Shown here piece after piece: positions 7,327 to 15,718 of a DNA stretch of 64,000 bases. Origin of the DNA: Paucimonas lemoignei (lineage in GTDB: Bacteria; Pseudomonadota; Gammaproteobacteria; Burkholderiales; Burkholderiaceae_D); assembly GCF_004342585.1 (NCBI RefSeq), contig NZ_SLZQ01000007.1:62001-126000 (forward strand), given 5' to 3'. The position numbers and the translations under genes are program-made. The notes beneath the pieces were generated by a model that saw only the letters and a list, made by a program, of their open reading frames with translations, was not told the origin of the DNA and did no database searches. Each line of letters begins with the position of its first letter. Position 1 is the stretch's first letter.

Positions 7327-8406
7327 CTAAACCAGCGCGGCAGCGATCGCCTTGCCCGCGTCCGTCGTGCTTGCCGTGCCGCCCAGGTCGGGTGTGACGA
7401 TGCCATCTGCAATGCTGGTTTCGATCGCCTTGAGAATGGCGTCATGCGCTGCCGTGTATGTCGCGTCGCCCTGGCCGAGAAAGTCGAGCATCATCGCGCC
7501 TGACCAGATCATCCCGATCGGATTGGCGATATTCTTGCCGGCGATATCCGGGGCCGAGCCATGCACGGGTTCGAACAGGGAAGGGAACTTGCGCTCCGGG
7601 TTGAGGTTGGCTGACGGCGCGATGCCGATGGTGCCGGTGCAGGCAGGCCCCAGGTCCGAAAGGATATCGCCAAACAGGTTGGATGCAACGACGACATCGA
7701 AGCGTTCCGGGCTCATGACGAAGCGCGCGCACAAAATATCGATGTGATACTTATCCCATTGCACGTCCGGATACTGCTTCGCCATGTCTTCCACGCGCTC
7801 GTCCCAATAAGGCATGCTGATTGAAATGCCGTTGGACTTGGTGGCCGAGGTCAGATGTTTCTTGGGACGGCGCTGCGCCAGCTCGAATGCATACTTCAGC
7901 ACGCGATCGACGCCCTGGCGCGTGAAGACGGCTTCCTGCAGCACGAACTCGCGCTCGGTGCCTTCAAACATCCTGCCGCCGACGGAGGAATATTCGCCTT
8001 CGGTATTTTCGCGCACGACATAAAAATCGATGTCGCCCGGCTGCTTGTTGGCGAGCGGGCAGGGCACCCCCGGCATCAGGCGCACGGGACGCAAATTGAT
8101 GTATTCATCAAACTCGCGACGGAACCTGATGAGCGAACCCCATAAGGAAATATGATCCGGCACGGTGGCCGGCCAGCCGACGGCGCCGAAATAAATGGCT
8201 TCGCATTCGCACAATTGAGCGAACCAGTCGTCCGGCATCATTTTTCCATGCTGAATGTAATAGTCACAATTGGCCCAGTCGAAAGTCATCAGTTCCAGGC
8301 CGATGTTGAACTTGCGGGCGGCGGCTTGCAGCACGCGCAAGCCTTCCGGCATGACTTCCTTGCCGATGCCATCCCCGGCGATGACGGCGATCTTGTGTGT
8401 CTTCAT
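7327..8406 (-). CDS. ttuC: Tartrate dehydrogenase / D-malate dehydrogenase (decarboxylating)
   Basis: 359 residues. The start is the ATG at 8406 with GAGGA upstream (two further codons are open). It belongs to the isocitrate/isopropylmalate dehydrogenase superfamily: IAVIAGDGIGKEVMPEG at the start, RPVRLMPGV, VVRENTEGEYSSVGGRMF, the metal and catalytic block SNLFGDILSDLGPACTGTIGIAPSANLNPE, and PSLFEPVHGSAPDIAGKNIANP. These match the tartrate dehydrogenase branch (TtuC / DmlA), which oxidises L-tartrate, meso-tartrate or D-malate with NAD+ and a divalent metal. It stands alone, with no LysR regulator adjacent. D-malate versus tartrate preference cannot be decided here. Confidence 0.88.
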   Translation of the reverse strand: MKTHKIAVIAGDGIGKEVMPEGLRVLQAAARKFNIGLELMTFDWANCDYYIQHGKMMPDDWFAQLCECEAIYFGAVGWPATVPDHISLWGSLIRFRREFDEYINLRPVRLMPGVPCPLANKQPGDIDFYVVRENTEGEYSSVGGRMFEGTEREFVLQEAVFTRQGVDRVLKYAFELAQRRPKKHLTSATKSNGISISMPYWDERVEDMAKQYPDVQWDKYHIDILCARFVMSPERFDVVVASNLFGDILSDLGPACTGTIGIAPSANLNPERKFPSLFEPVHGSAPDIAGKNIANPIGMIWSGAMMLDFLGQGDATYTAAHDAILKAIETSIADGIVTPDLGGTASTTDAGKAIAAALV

Positions 8407-8536
8407 GAGCAATTCCTCGAAGTAAAGCAGTGAAGCGTGAGATCCTCATTGTGACAGACATGACAGGTGCCGGCAGGATGGCAGTCGGGCAGGGCAGGTG
8501 AGCCTGACTTTGCGATGAAAGCACGGTGGCGGTTAT

Positions 8537-8953
8537 TTACTCGCCCATGACGGTGATGACGACATGTCGCTGCTGCGGGCCGGTGCGGTGCTCCCACAGG
8601 AAAATGCCTTGCCAGGTTCCCAGCAACAGCCGGCCATTGCCGACAGGGACGGTGAGCCCGGTGCTGGTCAGGATGCTGCGCGCGTGGGCCGACATATCGT
8701 CCGGTCCTTCCAGGTCGTGGCGATAGGCCGGGTCACCATCCGGGGCCAGGCGCGCGAGGATGGTTTCGAGATCGCGGCGCACATCGGGATCGGCGTTTTC
8801 CGTGACCGTCAGCGAGCAACTGGTGTGTTGCACGAAGATGTGCGCCAGACCGGTCTGCACGCCGGAATCAGCGACCACCTGGGCGACGGCAGCGGTGATG
8901 TTGCGGGTGCCGCGGCCTGACATGGAGAAGTCGAGAATGGATTGATGGGGCAT
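8537..8953 (-). CDS. YjbQ-family protein (UPF0047)
   Basis: 138 residues from the ATG at 8953, the normal length for the family; the open frame upstream to 9067 is not conserved. Visible family features are GRGTRNITAAVAQVV, the metal-site block GLAHIFVQHTSCSLTVTENADPDVRRDLE, and a C-terminal GTWQGIFLWEHRTGPQQRHVVIT. A weak thiamine-phosphate-synthase activity has been described for the family, but the real role is unclear. It lies in the same direction as ttuC, 130 bases upstream of it; a shared transcript is possible but not shown. Confidence 0.88.
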   Translation of the reverse strand: MPHQSILDFSMSGRGTRNITAAVAQVVADSGVQTGLAHIFVQHTSCSLTVTENADPDVRRDLETILARLAPDGDPAYRHDLEGPDDMSAHARSILTSTGLTVPVGNGRLLLGTWQGIFLWEHRTGPQQRHVVITVMGE

Positions 8954-9365
8954 TGTCGATATTGATTGTTGCTGTTCAATCAGTATAGGGGAATTGGCCT
9001 TAGGCGCGCGCCAAGCAGAGCATGGAATGGCCGATGGTTTTCTCGATGTCGTCAAGAGGCTAGGCAAAACTTGCCGCTATTGCGGGCGACAGTAATGGAA
9101 TCCACCAGGCTCTGGCCGACTACGCCGGTGTTTCACTAAGTCATTGCCGGCGACGCTGAATCCCTATTCATTGCGCTTCAAGCTGGAAGAGTTGGGCAAC
9201 ACAGAAGCGAACACGGCCAAATAACGGGAAATCCTTTTCGCCACGCGTGGTCTCACCTATTCCAACAGGATGATTGTCCGTGCGCACCGCCATGTCGTCT
9301 TCCGGATGAAGGGGCGGCATCAATGCGAGCGGTACGGTTTGATAACGCCTCTACAGGAGACTGCC
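8954..9365. other. Gene-free stretch between yjbQ-like and CBS-protein genes
   Basis: About 410 bases without a supportable gene. Short open runs on the plus strand (for example a 22-codon one ending at about 9095, and one ending in ELGNTEANTAK before a TAA near 9226) have no ribosome site and no family I recognise; they may be remains of a decayed gene. AGGAGA at 9355-9360 belongs to the CBS gene. No clear terminator or promoter was identified. Confidence 0.4.
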
Positions 9366-10088
9366 ATGCAGATGGTTTCTGAAGTAATGACCCGAAATGT
9401 CCGATTCGTGACGCCGCAGGAAAATCTGCAGCGTGCTGCCCAGTTGATGGATGAGCTGAATGTCGGCGCCTTGCCGGTATGTGATGGCGACAATCTGGTC
9501 GGCATGGTGACCGATCGCGATATCACGGTGCGCGGTACGGCGGCGGGACGGGCACCGACCGAAGCCCTGGTCGAGGAAGTCATGAGCGGCGATGTGCGCT
9601 GGTGCTTCGAAGACCAGTCGCTCGACGAGGTCATGCAGCAAATGGCGGATACCCAGATTCGCCGGGTGCCGGTGGTATCCCATGATGATCAGCACAAGCT
9701 GATCGGCATTGTCGCACTCGGTGATATCGCTACCAAGACTGATGCGCAGGGAATGGAAACGCAGCAACTGGTCGAAAAAATTTCCTCGCCATCCGAGCCG
9801 GACATGTCGCCGCAGGGCGCAAGTTCATCGGCTGGAAGCGGCACGGCTGGCGGTAAAGCCGATAAAACCAATAAAGCCAATATGCAGAACGCAACCGGAG
9901 GCACGAGCGGCGCCGCGACTGCCGGAGCAATGGGATATGAAGGCGATGTCGGCCTGGCAGGCGCGCGAGGCGCGACATCCGCCGAGCAGGATGAAGCCGA
10001 TGAGTCGGATATCTCCGCCGGCATCGGCGGCGCTTCGGGTGGCGTCGCCGGAACCACCGGCGGCGCCAGAGGCGCGGATATTGGTTGA
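9366..10088 (+). CDS. Tandem CBS-domain protein with long Gly/Ala-rich tail
   Basis: 240 residues from the ATG at 9366 (ACAGGAGA upstream). Residues 1-135 form a CBS pair: VSEVMTRNVRFVTPQENLQRAAQLMDELNVGALPVCD...GMVTDRDITVRG, then EVMSGDVRWCFEDQSLDEVMQQMADTQIRRVPVV...GIVALGDIAT. Such Bateman modules usually bind adenine nucleotides. From about residue 140 the protein becomes low-complexity (SSSAGSGTAGGKADKTNKAN, then many GG, GA, TGG), ending GGARGADIG. The tail has acidic patches and no membrane segment. Stand-alone CBS proteins of this kind are common in beta-proteobacteria, but a roughly 100-residue tail is unusual. The ligand is unknown. Confidence 0.85.
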   Translation: MQMVSEVMTRNVRFVTPQENLQRAAQLMDELNVGALPVCDGDNLVGMVTDRDITVRGTAAGRAPTEALVEEVMSGDVRWCFEDQSLDEVMQQMADTQIRRVPVVSHDDQHKLIGIVALGDIATKTDAQGMETQQLVEKISSPSEPDMSPQGASSSAGSGTAGGKADKTNKANMQNATGGTSGAATAGAMGYEGDVGLAGARGATSAEQDEADESDISAGIGGASGGVAGTTGGARGADIG

Positions 10089-10124
10089 TCGCCGTTTTCA
10101 CTTCCTGGGCAACTGGCTAGTCGC

Positions 10125-10676
10125 ATGACGTTTTCATCCATCTCGCTGGAAGGCTTGTTGCCCATCCTGCTCATCATGCAGGGAATAATCGGCGGCATCG
10201 ATACGCTGGTGAATCACGAATGGCTGGTCCGTTTGCCGCATCGCGTGGAAGCGAAGCGGGAAATCGGACTGCATGTCTTGCGCGAAGCCGTGTATGGCTT
10301 GCTGTTCGGCGCGGTCGCCTGGATCACGTGGCAGGGCGCATGGGTCATCGTAATCGGGGCGTTATTGCTTGGTGCTATCGTGATCGATGCCGCCGACGAG
10401 TTCGAGGAAAACAAGACGCGCGTGCTGCCGCAAAACGAGCGCATGCTGCATTTCATGCTCATTCTTAACCTGGGTTTTATCACGCTCGTGAGCGTGCCCT
10501 TGCTGGTGGAATGGTCGCAAGGTCCGACTGCATTAGTCGTGCGCGAGCATGGGGCGATATCCTGGATCCTGTCGGCGCTGGGCCTAGCTGCAGCCGCATG
10601 GTCGGTGCGTGACTTGCTGGCCTGGATCGGACTGCGCAAGAAAACGGTAATCAGCGCGCTGCATGCCATGCCGTGA
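10125..10676 (+). CDS. Conserved inner-membrane protein of unknown function
   Basis: 183 residues with about four to five predicted membrane helices: ISLEGLLPILLIMQGIIGGIDTLV, GLLFGAVAWITWQGAWVIVIGALLLGAIVI, FMLILNLGFITLVSVPLLV and ISWILSALGLAAAAWSVRDLLAWI. Between them is a conserved-looking polar part, NHEWLVRLPHRVEAKREIGLHVLREAVYG and DEFEENKTRVLPQNER. I recall similar segments as a membrane domain near or fused to epimerase-like proteins, but cannot assign a function. It follows the CBS gene by 36 bases, so the two may be one transcription unit. A hairpin at 10684-10701 (CTTGCCG/CGGCAAG) lies just after the stop. Confidence 0.65.
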   Translation: MTFSSISLEGLLPILLIMQGIIGGIDTLVNHEWLVRLPHRVEAKREIGLHVLREAVYGLLFGAVAWITWQGAWVIVIGALLLGAIVIDAADEFEENKTRVLPQNERMLHFMLILNLGFITLVSVPLLVEWSQGPTALVVREHGAISWILSALGLAAAAWSVRDLLAWIGLRKKTVISALHAMP

Positions 10677-10852
10677 AGCTGTTCTTGCCGCTGCCGGCAA
10701 GGAGGGACTGACAATTGCAATATAAATAATTGTAAGAAATTCTCCGTAAGGTATTCGCAAGACGCATAACATCTATCACCACTCAAAATTGGTTTATTTT
10801 TGCTGAGGGGCACATACTGCATGCAGCAAAACGAATTTCATAGGAGTGAAAA

Positions 10853-11101
10853 ATGTCTATCCTGCATGTGCCCCATTATTCTCAAGCCGATTCCCACAAC
10901 AGCCTGCTGACCAACATCGCCGGCGCCCTGCGTAACGTCGCCTATGCATTGTTTGCTGCACAACCTGCCGCAAAGCCTGTCCCGGCCAAAGCCGTGGCAA
11001 TGAAAAAGGCTGATCGCGAAGGACTCTTTCGTCTGGCGCGCAGCTATGAAGATGTCAGCCCTAACCTGGCTGCCGAACTGCGTTATTTCGGTCGTCAGTA
11101 A
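10853..11101 (+). CDS. Small hypothetical protein (82 aa)
   Basis: 82 residues with a good ribosome site (TAGGAGTGAAAA before ATG) and its own AT-rich upstream region (10702-10850), so I regard it as a real gene. No signal peptide or membrane helix is convincing. It has a mildly hydrophobic helix (LLTNIAGALRNVAYALFAA), an Ala/Pro/Lys linker (QPAAKPVPAKAVAMKKADRE) and a C-terminal helix RLARSYEDVSPNLAAELRYFGRQ. I do not recognise the family. It is convergent with the metallophosphoesterase gene, 25 bases apart. Confidence 0.65.
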   Translation: MSILHVPHYSQADSHNSLLTNIAGALRNVAYALFAAQPAAKPVPAKAVAMKKADREGLFRLARSYEDVSPNLAAELRYFGRQ

Positions 11102-11126
11102 TAGTCGATACAGCCTGGCGTTTTCG

Positions 11127-11600
11127 TCAGGCCGACTGGGCAAGCCTCAGCTCAGCGATGCGTGGCGTGACGGAGTGCTTGTCTATCAATAGTTCGGCGA
11201 CCGTAATGGGAAGCCGAAAGCGGCGGGGACCAGCCCCGCCCGGATTCACGAAAAGAATGCCGTCTCTTTCCTGGACCAGCGCGCGGTGTGAGTGACCTGA
11301 TACCACCACGCGCACGCCGGCGGCATGAAGGTCGGTGCCCAGTTGCGAAAGATCGTGCAGCACGTAGATCGGCACCTCGCCGATCTTCACCAATACGGTC
11401 TCGGGCAGGTTTGCCGCCCAGGCATCCTTGTCATTGTTGCCGCGGATTGCCGTCAATGGCGCCAGTTCGGCAAGCGTCTCCAGAATTGCCGGCTTGCCGA
11501 TATCGCCGCCATGGATGATGTGGTCGCTGCCCTTCAAAAAGTCCAGCGCTTCGGGCCGCATTAAGCCATGCGTATCTGAAATCAACCCGACTCTAAGCAT
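11127..11600 (-). CDS. YfcE/MJ0936-type metallophosphoesterase
   Basis: 157 residues from the ATG at 11600, preceded by GAGGG; the open frame continues nine codons upstream without support. Calcineurin-like motifs in order: GLISDTHG (D-x-H), HGGDIG (G-D), GNND (GNxD/E), LHD, and SGHSHRALV (GHxH), then FVNPGGAGPRRF typical of YfcE-like enzymes. These are dimetal phosphodiesterases of 150-180 residues acting on small phosphodiesters; the true substrate is not known. It lies upstream of nothing obvious in its direction; the NTF2-like gene on the same strand ends 45 bases upstream of this start. Confidence 0.88.
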   Translation of the reverse strand: MLRVGLISDTHGLMRPEALDFLKGSDHIIHGGDIGKPAILETLAELAPLTAIRGNNDKDAWAANLPETVLVKIGEVPIYVLHDLSQLGTDLHAAGVRVVVSGHSHRALVQERDGILFVNPGGAGPRRFRLPITVAELLIDKHSVTPRIAELRLAQSA

Positions 11601-11645
11601 GGCAAACCCTCGCGCGTTTGCCGGCATGGCAGCAAGGCGAGCGCA

Positions 11646-12062
11646 TCAGTGAACCTGCGTCTTGGATTGCGTCTGGCGCGGGTCGAAATATCCCTTGAAT
11701 TGCCGTATCTTTCCGGCGTCATCAAACATCAGCAGGCTGACGCCTTCGTACGACACAGGCTGGCCTGACTGGCCCGTTCCGCTGGAACGCCAGAACAAGC
11801 CGGCGGAATGATCGCTGGTCGTCACATCGAAAAAATCCGAATGGATCGAGCCGAAGCTGGAGATATATTCTCGCCAGAACCGGGCAATATTGTCGCGTCC
11901 GGTCAGGCAGCCTTTCTGGTGCTGAATCACGGTGTTGCTCAACTCAGCGTCATCGCTGAACATGCCGACGAGCGTATCGATGCTGTCCGGACTGTGTTCC
12001 TCCAGTTGATGCAATTTGTCGATGAATTGCTGGGCGAGCTGCCTTGCTTGTTGTTGGTCCAT
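11646..12062 (-). CDS. NTF2/SnoaL-like fold protein
   Basis: 138 residues from the ATG at 12062 (GAGG five bases upstream; a GTG just before it is also open). The pattern of an NTF2-like alpha+beta barrel is visible: ARQLAQQFIDKLHQLEEHS..DTLVGMFSDDAELSN, GRDNIARFWREYISSFGSIHSDFFDVTTSDHSAGLFWRS and a final YEGVSLLMFDDAGKIRQFKGYFDP. Such proteins are isomerases, cyclases or ligand-binding modules; nothing here fixes a substrate. It is in the same direction as the metallophosphoesterase gene (45-base gap), so co-transcription is possible. Confidence 0.78.
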   Translation of the reverse strand: MDQQQARQLAQQFIDKLHQLEEHSPDSIDTLVGMFSDDAELSNTVIQHQKGCLTGRDNIARFWREYISSFGSIHSDFFDVTTSDHSAGLFWRSSGTGQSGQPVSYEGVSLLMFDDAGKIRQFKGYFDPRQTQSKTQVH

Positions 12063-12252
12063 CACAGCCTCATTCGGGTCGATTAGTTATGCGAAGGATA
12101 AGATCGATTATTGCGGTCTGATCGAAGGCGGGTGGCAAAGTTCGCTGCCGGGAATGCGCGGCGTGCCTGCTCAAGCGCCAAATTCATTTGGGCAGTAATT
12201 GCGCCCGCGAACAATCAATCTGGCTAAATGAAGTCCGGTCAGGAAAGGCCCA

Positions 12253-12759
12253 TCAATGACTTGGGCGCTGCTGATATTCAAGGGTCACGGCTCTTTGCGC
12301 CGCCAGCGCTTCCGCTGGCCAGCCGCTTTTTATGTAAGCCAGTACGGCAATGATGTCGGTGTCCGTCAGTACCTGGCCATAAGCGGGCATGTCGCTGACA
12401 TAGTCATCCGGCGCAGTTCTGCCTGGCACCAATCCATTCTTCACGATATCAACCAGTACTGCATCGGAGTGATGCCAGGTGTGTCCGCTGACATCATGCG
12501 GCGGCGCCGGCAAACGTCCATTGGGCAGTCGATCGCGCCAGTTGGCCTGGCCTTCCAGATTGGCGCCATGACAGGCGGCGCAATGATTCGCGTAAATCAC
12601 CTTGCCGCGTGAAACGAGTTCCTGGTTTGCGGGACTGATGAAACCGGAAACGGTATCGTTTTTCTTGCTATCGACGAAGACCAGCAAAGCCAGGCTGGTC
12701 AAGGCCGTGCCGACAATACCCGTAATAATCCAATGCTTTCGCTTAAATGGCATGCTCAT
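12253..12759 (-). CDS. Membrane-anchored mono-haem c-type cytochrome
   Basis: 168 residues from the ATG at 12759; a second ATG two codons later is equally plausible. An N-terminal helix (HWIITGIVGTALTSLALLVFV) acts as uncleaved anchor or signal, then SRGKVIYANHCAACHGANLEGQ gives the CxxCH haem site (CAACH), and DDYVSDMPAYGQVLTDTDIIAVLAYIKS provides the axial Met of a class I cytochrome c. It would be a periplasmic electron carrier. Its ATG overlaps the TGA of the MFS transporter gene upstream (12756-12758), so the two are translationally coupled. This is an odd partnership for which I know no precedent. Confidence 0.88.
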   Translation of the reverse strand: MSMPFKRKHWIITGIVGTALTSLALLVFVDSKKNDTVSGFISPANQELVSRGKVIYANHCAACHGANLEGQANWRDRLPNGRLPAPPHDVSGHTWHHSDAVLVDIVKNGLVPGRTAPDDYVSDMPAYGQVLTDTDIIAVLAYIKSGWPAEALAAQRAVTLEYQQRPSH

Positions 12760-13943
12760 GTGGTGGCGACACTCGTGTTCTCTTGCGTGCGCGGAAAAGG
12801 CAGAACCGCGGCCAGGCTCAACAGGCAAGCCGTCAGCATCACACCCAGTAAGGGCGAAGCCGATTTGCCATCCATGTAGGGCGCGGCAAGCTGGGTGCCA
12901 CAGGCGCCGGCCACCAGGACCGCCAGGGTCAGCAAGCCGGATGCGCGGCCCATTTGCGCCGGCGGCAGCGCCAGCACTTCGCTGAACGTGGCCGGTCCGC
13001 GCACGGCAAGGCCGCCGCAAAAGGCGCACCAGAATGCCGCGATGGCGGCAAATGACATCGGCATATAAAGACTGGCAAGCAGCATGACGGCACAGAGCGC
13101 GGCTTGCACGCAGGCGCCCAGCTGGATGGCAGCCGGCACGCCCAGGCGCTTGCTGATGCGGCCGGACTGGCTTGCCATGATGATGAAGGAGGACACGCCC
13201 AGAAGCTGCAGCATGGGGAAGGCTGAGGCGCCGAGCCCCAGCGCATTGACCATCAATTGCGGGGCGCTGGCCACGAACGTGATGAGCGCGCCAAAGCTCA
13301 GGGCATGCGAGATCGCCAGGCGGCGATACTTGCTTTTGCCGAGGACAGCTGCATAGCTGGCATTGACGCTGCGGTCCATGCCGGGCAATTCGTGCGGCGT
13401 GACTTTTGTCACAAACGGCAACACCAGGAGCGTTACGAGGCCAAGCACCCAGAACGTGCCGCGCCAGTCGGTATAGCCCAGCAGCGCGGCGCCCAGCACC
13501 GGACCCGCCGCGGGAATGATCGCTTCGACCATGCTGATCATGGCGATGCCGCGTACGGCGCTCTCGTCGGAGAGCGTGGCGCGCACCACGCTGGGCGCCA
13601 CCACCATCGCCGAGCCCGCTGCGATGCCCTGGATGAGACGCATCAGCAGCAGTACTTCGATGCTCGACGACAGCGCGCAGGCGATATTGGTCGCCACCAG
13701 CAGCCAGATGCCGATCTGCACCGACTTGCGCGGACCGAGCCGCGTCAGCAAATCCGCCCACAGCAGCTGGGATGCCGCCAGTCCGGCCAGGAACAGCGTA
13801 ATCGTCGCCTGCGCCAGCGTGACATCGATGCCGAAAGACGCCTGCAGGTTGGGTACGGCCGGCAGATAAAAATCCATGGCCAGAACGCTGGCGCCGGTCA
13901 GCAGGGACAAGGGCAGGACAGTTTTGACGGATGCGGTGGACAC
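12756..13943 (-). CDS. Bcr/CflA-family multidrug efflux MFS transporter
   Basis: 395 residues from the GTG at 13943 (AAGG eight bases upstream), which gives the family's usual N-terminus; the open frame continues to 14156, but that part overlaps the azlC gene on the other strand. Twelve hydrophobic segments are visible. The first contains MDFYLPAVP (the TDMYLPALP motif of Bcr/CflA proteins), and the loop after helix 2 has WADLLTRLGPRKSVQIG (MFS motif A). RLIQGIAAGSAMVVAPSVVRATL matches the region near helices 4 and 5. Such pumps export drugs or sulfonamides by proton antiport. It is coupled to the downstream cytochrome c gene. Confidence 0.87.
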   Translation of the reverse strand: MSTASVKTVLPLSLLTGASVLAMDFYLPAVPNLQASFGIDVTLAQATITLFLAGLAASQLLWADLLTRLGPRKSVQIGIWLLVATNIACALSSSIEVLLLMRLIQGIAAGSAMVVAPSVVRATLSDESAVRGIAMISMVEAIIPAAGPVLGAALLGYTDWRGTFWVLGLVTLLVLPFVTKVTPHELPGMDRSVNASYAAVLGKSKYRRLAISHALSFGALITFVASAPQLMVNALGLGASAFPMLQLLGVSSFIIMASQSGRISKRLGVPAAIQLGACVQAALCAVMLLASLYMPMSFAAIAAFWCAFCGGLAVRGPATFSEVLALPPAQMGRASGLLTLAVLVAGACGTQLAAPYMDGKSASPLLGVMLTACLLSLAAVLPFPRTQENTSVATT

Positions 13944-14080
13944 GACAGGCGCCTTCTTGTTTGAAAAAACAGAATGATAAGCGAGCGCCACTGACGGGGA
14001 TAGGGATGAGGAGGATTGAATCGTCAAGACAAGTATTTCTACCTCATGATACATTTTCCGCTTTACATGCGGAGCAATGA

Positions 14081-14785
14081 ATGCAGTCAGTTTTTCGGGA
14101 GGCAGGAAGGGAAGGTTTTCGCGTGGCCTTTCCCCAATCAATCGGCCTGGTTCCATGGGCGCTGGTCACCGGCGTGGCGATGATCAGCGCCGGATTTACG
14201 CCGCTGCAGGCCATGGGCATGAATGTGCTGGTCTATGCCGGCGTCGCCCAGTTGGGCACCTTGCCATTGATCGTGGCCGGCGCGCCGCTTTGGCTGATCG
14301 TCCTTACCGCGCTGGTGCTGAACCTGCGCTTCCTGATCTTCAGCGCCGCCATTGCGCAGGGCTTTCGCGGCATGGGCGCTGGTCTTCGCCTGGTTTGCAG
14401 CTATCTGCTGATCGACGGAATTTTCGCGGCTTGCCTGGAAAAGATGCTGACGCAGGACGATCGCCAATGGCGCCTCGGCTTCTATCTGACGCCATCGCTG
14501 TGGTCATGGCTGTTGTGGCAGATATTCGCCCTTGTCGGCGTGTTGGCGGCCGGCTCGATTCCCAAGAACTGGTCGCTTGAATTCATGGCGACCATCGCGC
14601 TGATGGTGATCATGGTGCCGATGGCGAAGATGCGACCGATGATAGTGGCGGCGGCGGTGGGCGGCGGCCTGGCGCTGCTGTTGCGCGGCATGCCGCTGCG
14701 CCTGGGTGTCATCGTGGCGATCCTGGGCGGCATCATCGCCGGCATACTCGCCGAACAGTGGCAAATGAAAAGGAAGCCGGCATGA
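14081..14785 (+). CDS. azlC: AzlC-family branched-chain amino acid exporter, large subunit
   Basis: 234 residues, with GGAG upstream of the ATG at 14081. Seven to eight membrane helices. Family motifs: FPQSIGLVPWALVTGVAMISAGFTPLQAMGMNVLVYAGVAQL (the GxxPFG-like N-terminal half of AzlC/YgaZ) and NLRFLIFSAAIAQGFRG. With AzlD it forms a two-component exporter of valine, leucine or azaleucine (AzlCD / YgaZH / BrnFE). The stop overlaps the azlD start as ATGA. It is divergent from the Bcr/CflA transporter gene with a 137-bp gap. Confidence 0.92.
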   Translation: MQSVFREAGREGFRVAFPQSIGLVPWALVTGVAMISAGFTPLQAMGMNVLVYAGVAQLGTLPLIVAGAPLWLIVLTALVLNLRFLIFSAAIAQGFRGMGAGLRLVCSYLLIDGIFAACLEKMLTQDDRQWRLGFYLTPSLWSWLLWQIFALVGVLAAGSIPKNWSLEFMATIALMVIMVPMAKMRPMIVAAAVGGGLALLLRGMPLRLGVIVAILGGIIAGILAEQWQMKRKPA

Positions 14786-15108
14786 CATTCGACGATTCCT
14801 TGTGGGTAGTCTTTGTGCTGATCGGGCTGGCGACTACGCTGCCGCGCGCCAGTTTCATCATGCTTGGCAATCGCGTGACGCTGCCGCCGTTTATCCAGCG
14901 TGCCTTGCGCTATGCGCCGGCTGCCGCGCTGGCAGCGATCGTCGTGCCGGATGTGCTGACGGTAGCCGGGCAGGTACAGCCGATCAACCCGAAACTGGTG
15001 GCTGCTGCGGCGGCAGTTGCGGCGGCGATGGCCTGGCGTAATCCCTGGCTGCCTTTCATAGCGGGCATGGGCGTGCTGTCCTTGCTGCGGTTTGGACTGG
15101 GCTGGTAG
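14782..15108 (+). CDS. azlD: AzlD-family small subunit of branched-chain amino acid exporter
   Basis: 108 residues from the ATG at 14782 (AAGGAAG upstream); eight further codons are open within azlC. Four helices. It has VLIGLATTLPRASFIMLGNRVTLPPFIQRALRYAPAAALAAIVVPDVL, the AzlD motif with the LPR and RYxPxA segments, and FIAGMGVLSLLRFGLGW at the end. It partners AzlC; translational coupling through ATGA supports a fixed stoichiometry. A nucleosidase gene follows 22 bases later. Confidence 0.9.
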   Translation: MTFDDSLWVVFVLIGLATTLPRASFIMLGNRVTLPPFIQRALRYAPAAALAAIVVPDVLTVAGQVQPINPKLVAAAAAVAAAMAWRNPWLPFIAGMGVLSLLRFGLGW

Positions 15109-15130
15109 GCAGATAAAAGGATTACGAAAG

Positions 15131-15718
15131 ATGACGACTGACGTACTGATCGTGGCCGCGCTCAAGGACGAATTGAAGCATCACTTCGAAGACGGCGGTA
15201 TTCCCGTGCTCTACACCGGTATCGGCAAGGTCAATGCCGCCTACTATCTGGCGCGTGAACTCACGCGGTTGAGGCAAGTGGGACGCTTGCCGCGTGCCGT
15301 GATCAATTTCGGCACGGCGGGCAGCCCGGTCTTCAAGACGCATGAGCTGGTGGAGTGCGCCAGCTTCGTGCAGCGCGATATGGATTTGACGCCGCTTGGA
15401 TTCGCGCACGGCGTGACGCCTTTCGAAGAGACTCCAGCCATTCTTGAAGTGCCCAGGCGTTTATCGGCGCTGCCGACAGGGATATGCGGCACCGGCGACA
15501 GTTTCGAAAATGGCGCAGGGACCATGCACAGCAATGTCTTTGACATGGAAGCCTATGCGCTGGCCAAGGTTAGCCTGCTGGAAGGCGTGCCGTTCATGTC
15601 GGTAAAGTACATTACCGATGGCTGCGACCATAATGCGCACAATGACTGGAATGAGAATCTGCATAAGGCGGCCGCAAGCTTCATCAATATATATGGTGAA
15701 GTGGCGAAGGTCATCTGA
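15131..15718 (+). CDS. Nucleoside phosphorylase-like protein (MTA/SAH nucleosidase superfamily)
   Basis: 195 residues from the ATG at 15131. The PNP_UDP fold is visible: VLIVAALKDEL, YTGIGKVNAAYYLARELTR, INFGTAGSP (the GTAG/GSAG phosphate/ribose loop), CGTGDSFEN, then FDMEAYALAKVSLLEGVPFMSVKYITDGCDHNAHNDW with the ribose-binding Met-Glu and the catalytic Asp region (TDGCD). It is shorter than typical MTAN (about 230). It most likely cleaves a nucleoside such as methylthioadenosine, S-adenosylhomocysteine or a salvage intermediate; which one is unknown. It lies 22 bases after azlD and probably shares its transcript. Confidence 0.82.
   Translation: MTTDVLIVAALKDELKHHFEDGGIPVLYTGIGKVNAAYYLARELTRLRQVGRLPRAVINFGTAGSPVFKTHELVECASFVQRDMDLTPLGFAHGVTPFEETPAILEVPRRLSALPTGICGTGDSFENGAGTMHSNVFDMEAYALAKVSLLEGVPFMSVKYITDGCDHNAHNDWNENLHKAAASFINIYGEVAKVI

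Noticed and set aside
9009-9227. Short plus-strand open runs that look like fragments of a gene
   Set aside because: They contain stops, lack ribosome sites, and match no family I recognise; a pseudogene call would need a database search.
12760-13761. Extension of the cytochrome c reading frame upstream to 13761 on the minus strand
   Set aside because: It is out of frame with the MFS transporter gene on the same strand and has low-complexity Arg/Gly/His composition; the ATG at 12759 starts a proper membrane-anchored cytochrome.
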